Shown here one piece after another: positions 63,361-64,000 of a stretch of DNA of 64,000 nt (positions within the stretch are counted from its first letter, which is position 1; each line of letters begins with the position of its first letter). The translations under genes were made by a program, and so were the position numbers. Origin of the DNA: Microbacterium rhizomatis. GTDB lineage: Bacteria > Actinomycetota > Actinomycetes > Actinomycetales > Microbacteriaceae. Under the pieces are notes generated by a model. The model saw nothing but the letters and a program-made list of their open reading frames with translations. It ran no database searches and was not told where the DNA came from. The stretch spans positions 372,001 through 436,000 of the forward strand of contig NZ_VYSA01000002.1 of the NCBI RefSeq assembly GCF_008710745.1, in the 5' to 3' direction.

Positions 63361-63412
63361 GGAGTGCTCTTCCGTTCGAGGGCGATGGACAGGGGATGCT
63401 GTGCGCCGGCCA

Positions 63413-64000
63413 TCACGGACTCGGCGGCAGATTCGGCTCGCAGGAGGCCCCGAAGCTGGACGAAGCGGGGGCGAGGTTCCAGCCCTGGGCGGCCCAGCTC
63501 ACCGTGACTCCGATGCCGCCGACCGACACGGTGCCGACCGGAACAGTCCACGGATCGGCGCTCCGCGGCAGCACGGTGCCCGTGGCGTCGAGGTAGACGA
63601 TCCCCGCCGGATCGAAGGTGATCGCCGCCTTCGCCCCCGACGGATCGTTGGACGAGTCGGCGCTCGTCTGCAGCGTCGAACCGCCGACGCACGATGCCAC
63701 GGCCCATCGCGCCTGCACCTGATACGGTGCGCTCCCGGGTGCCGGGGTGACATTCGCCCAGGCGCTCGCCGTGCCCCAGAACCGGTGCACATATCGCACG
63801 CGGATGCCGGGATCCCGGTCGTAGACGCTCGTGGGCGGACCGCCGTCGAACTGAGGGTCGTTGTTCCGAGGCGGGACGTCGCTCGAGGTCGGAGCGGCCG
63901 TGATCCGCCACCGTGCCTGCTGGTCGGAGATCTGCGCCGTCGGGTCGACCACGAAGGTCCATCCGACGGGAGCGTTCGCGCTCTGCGCGGCTCGGACCGA
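63413..64000 (-). CDS. Secreted beta-sandwich (Ig/fibronectin-like) protein, C-terminal part only
   Basis: The frame is open from base 64000 to the stop at 63413, so 195 C-terminal residues are present and the N-terminus lies outside. The sequence (VGWTFVVDPTAQISDQQARW, RVRYVHRFWGTASAWANVTP, VASCVGGSTLQTSADSS) is rich in Thr, Ser, Val and Trp with the spacing of Ig/fibronectin-like repeats, and no membrane helix is seen in it. In related actinobacteria a giant multi-domain secreted or surface protein lies before moxR. It is likely the client or structural partner of the cluster; this is inferred. Confidence 0.65.
   Translation of the reverse strand, partial: SVRAAQSANAPVGWTFVVDPTAQISDQQARWRITAAPTSSDVPPRNNDPQFDGGPPTSVYDRDPGIRVRYVHRFWGTASAWANVTPAPGSAPYQVQARWAVASCVGGSTLQTSADSSNDPSGAKAAITFDPAGIVYLDATGTVLPRSADPWTVPVGTVSVGGIGVTVSWAAQGWNLAPASSSFGASCEPNLPPSP

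Overview
The window is a 64 kb stretch of a high-GC actinobacterial chromosome. The gene content, the protein sequences and the order of the str, S10, spc and alpha ribosomal operons suggest a member of the Microbacteriaceae, most likely Microbacterium or a close relative. I saw no tRNA, rRNA, CRISPR array or intact mobile element. The left end cuts a low-molecular-weight tyrosine phosphatase gene and the right end cuts a gene for a secreted beta-sandwich (Ig/fibronectin-like) protein.

Positions 1-16541 hold a surface polysaccharide locus. It has a tyrosine phosphatase, a Wzz/BY-kinase fusion, a polyprenyl-phosphate glycosylphosphotransferase, five further glycosyltransferases, a Wzx-type flippase, a Wzy-like polymerase, two tandem polysaccharide pyruvyl transferases, and Gmd plus Fcl for GDP-L-fucose. 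Together they predict a pyruvylated, fucose-containing exopolysaccharide or capsule made by the Wzx/Wzy route and controlled by tyrosine phosphorylation. A tiny membrane protein, a small alarmone synthetase, a DUF4012 protein and an EEP-family hydrolase follow.

Positions 20213-34043 are an accessory block between truA and rplQ, genes that are usually adjacent in actinobacteria. Its main part is a tightly overlapping operon (27181 down to 21433) for an MDR dehydrogenase, a divergent PTPS-fold protein, a GT4 glycosyltransferase, an LPG-synthase/UPF0104-type membrane protein, a RibD-C reductase and an LtaS-like sulfatase. A CDP-alcohol phosphotransferase is divergently transcribed next to it. 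I regard this as the best candidate in the window for an undescribed pathway: a pterin- or flavin-like intermediate combined with membrane glycolipid genes. The block also has a truncated TetR-type regulator, a receptor-type class III cyclase homologue with altered catalytic residues beside a cyclic-nucleotide-binding MscS channel, an orphan secreted protein and a DUF222/HNH nuclease.

Positions 34170-56146 are the translation superoperon on the minus strand. In transcription order it runs rpsL, rpsG, fusA, tuf; a small antitoxin-family gene; rpsJ to rplO; secY, adk, map; a DsbA-like gene; infA, rpmJ, rpsM, rpsK, rpoA, rplQ. Good promoters are visible before rpsL, rpsJ and infA, and several strong hairpins lie between genes. 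Several ribosomal proteins carry low-complexity Ala/Lys/Pro/Glu tails.

Positions 56465-64000 hold a minus-strand operon for a secreted beta-sandwich protein, a MoxR ATPase, a DUF58 protein, a transglutaminase-like membrane protein without the catalytic Cys and His, an FHA-domain membrane protein and a small membrane protein. This is a conserved type of actinobacterial envelope-associated chaperone cluster.
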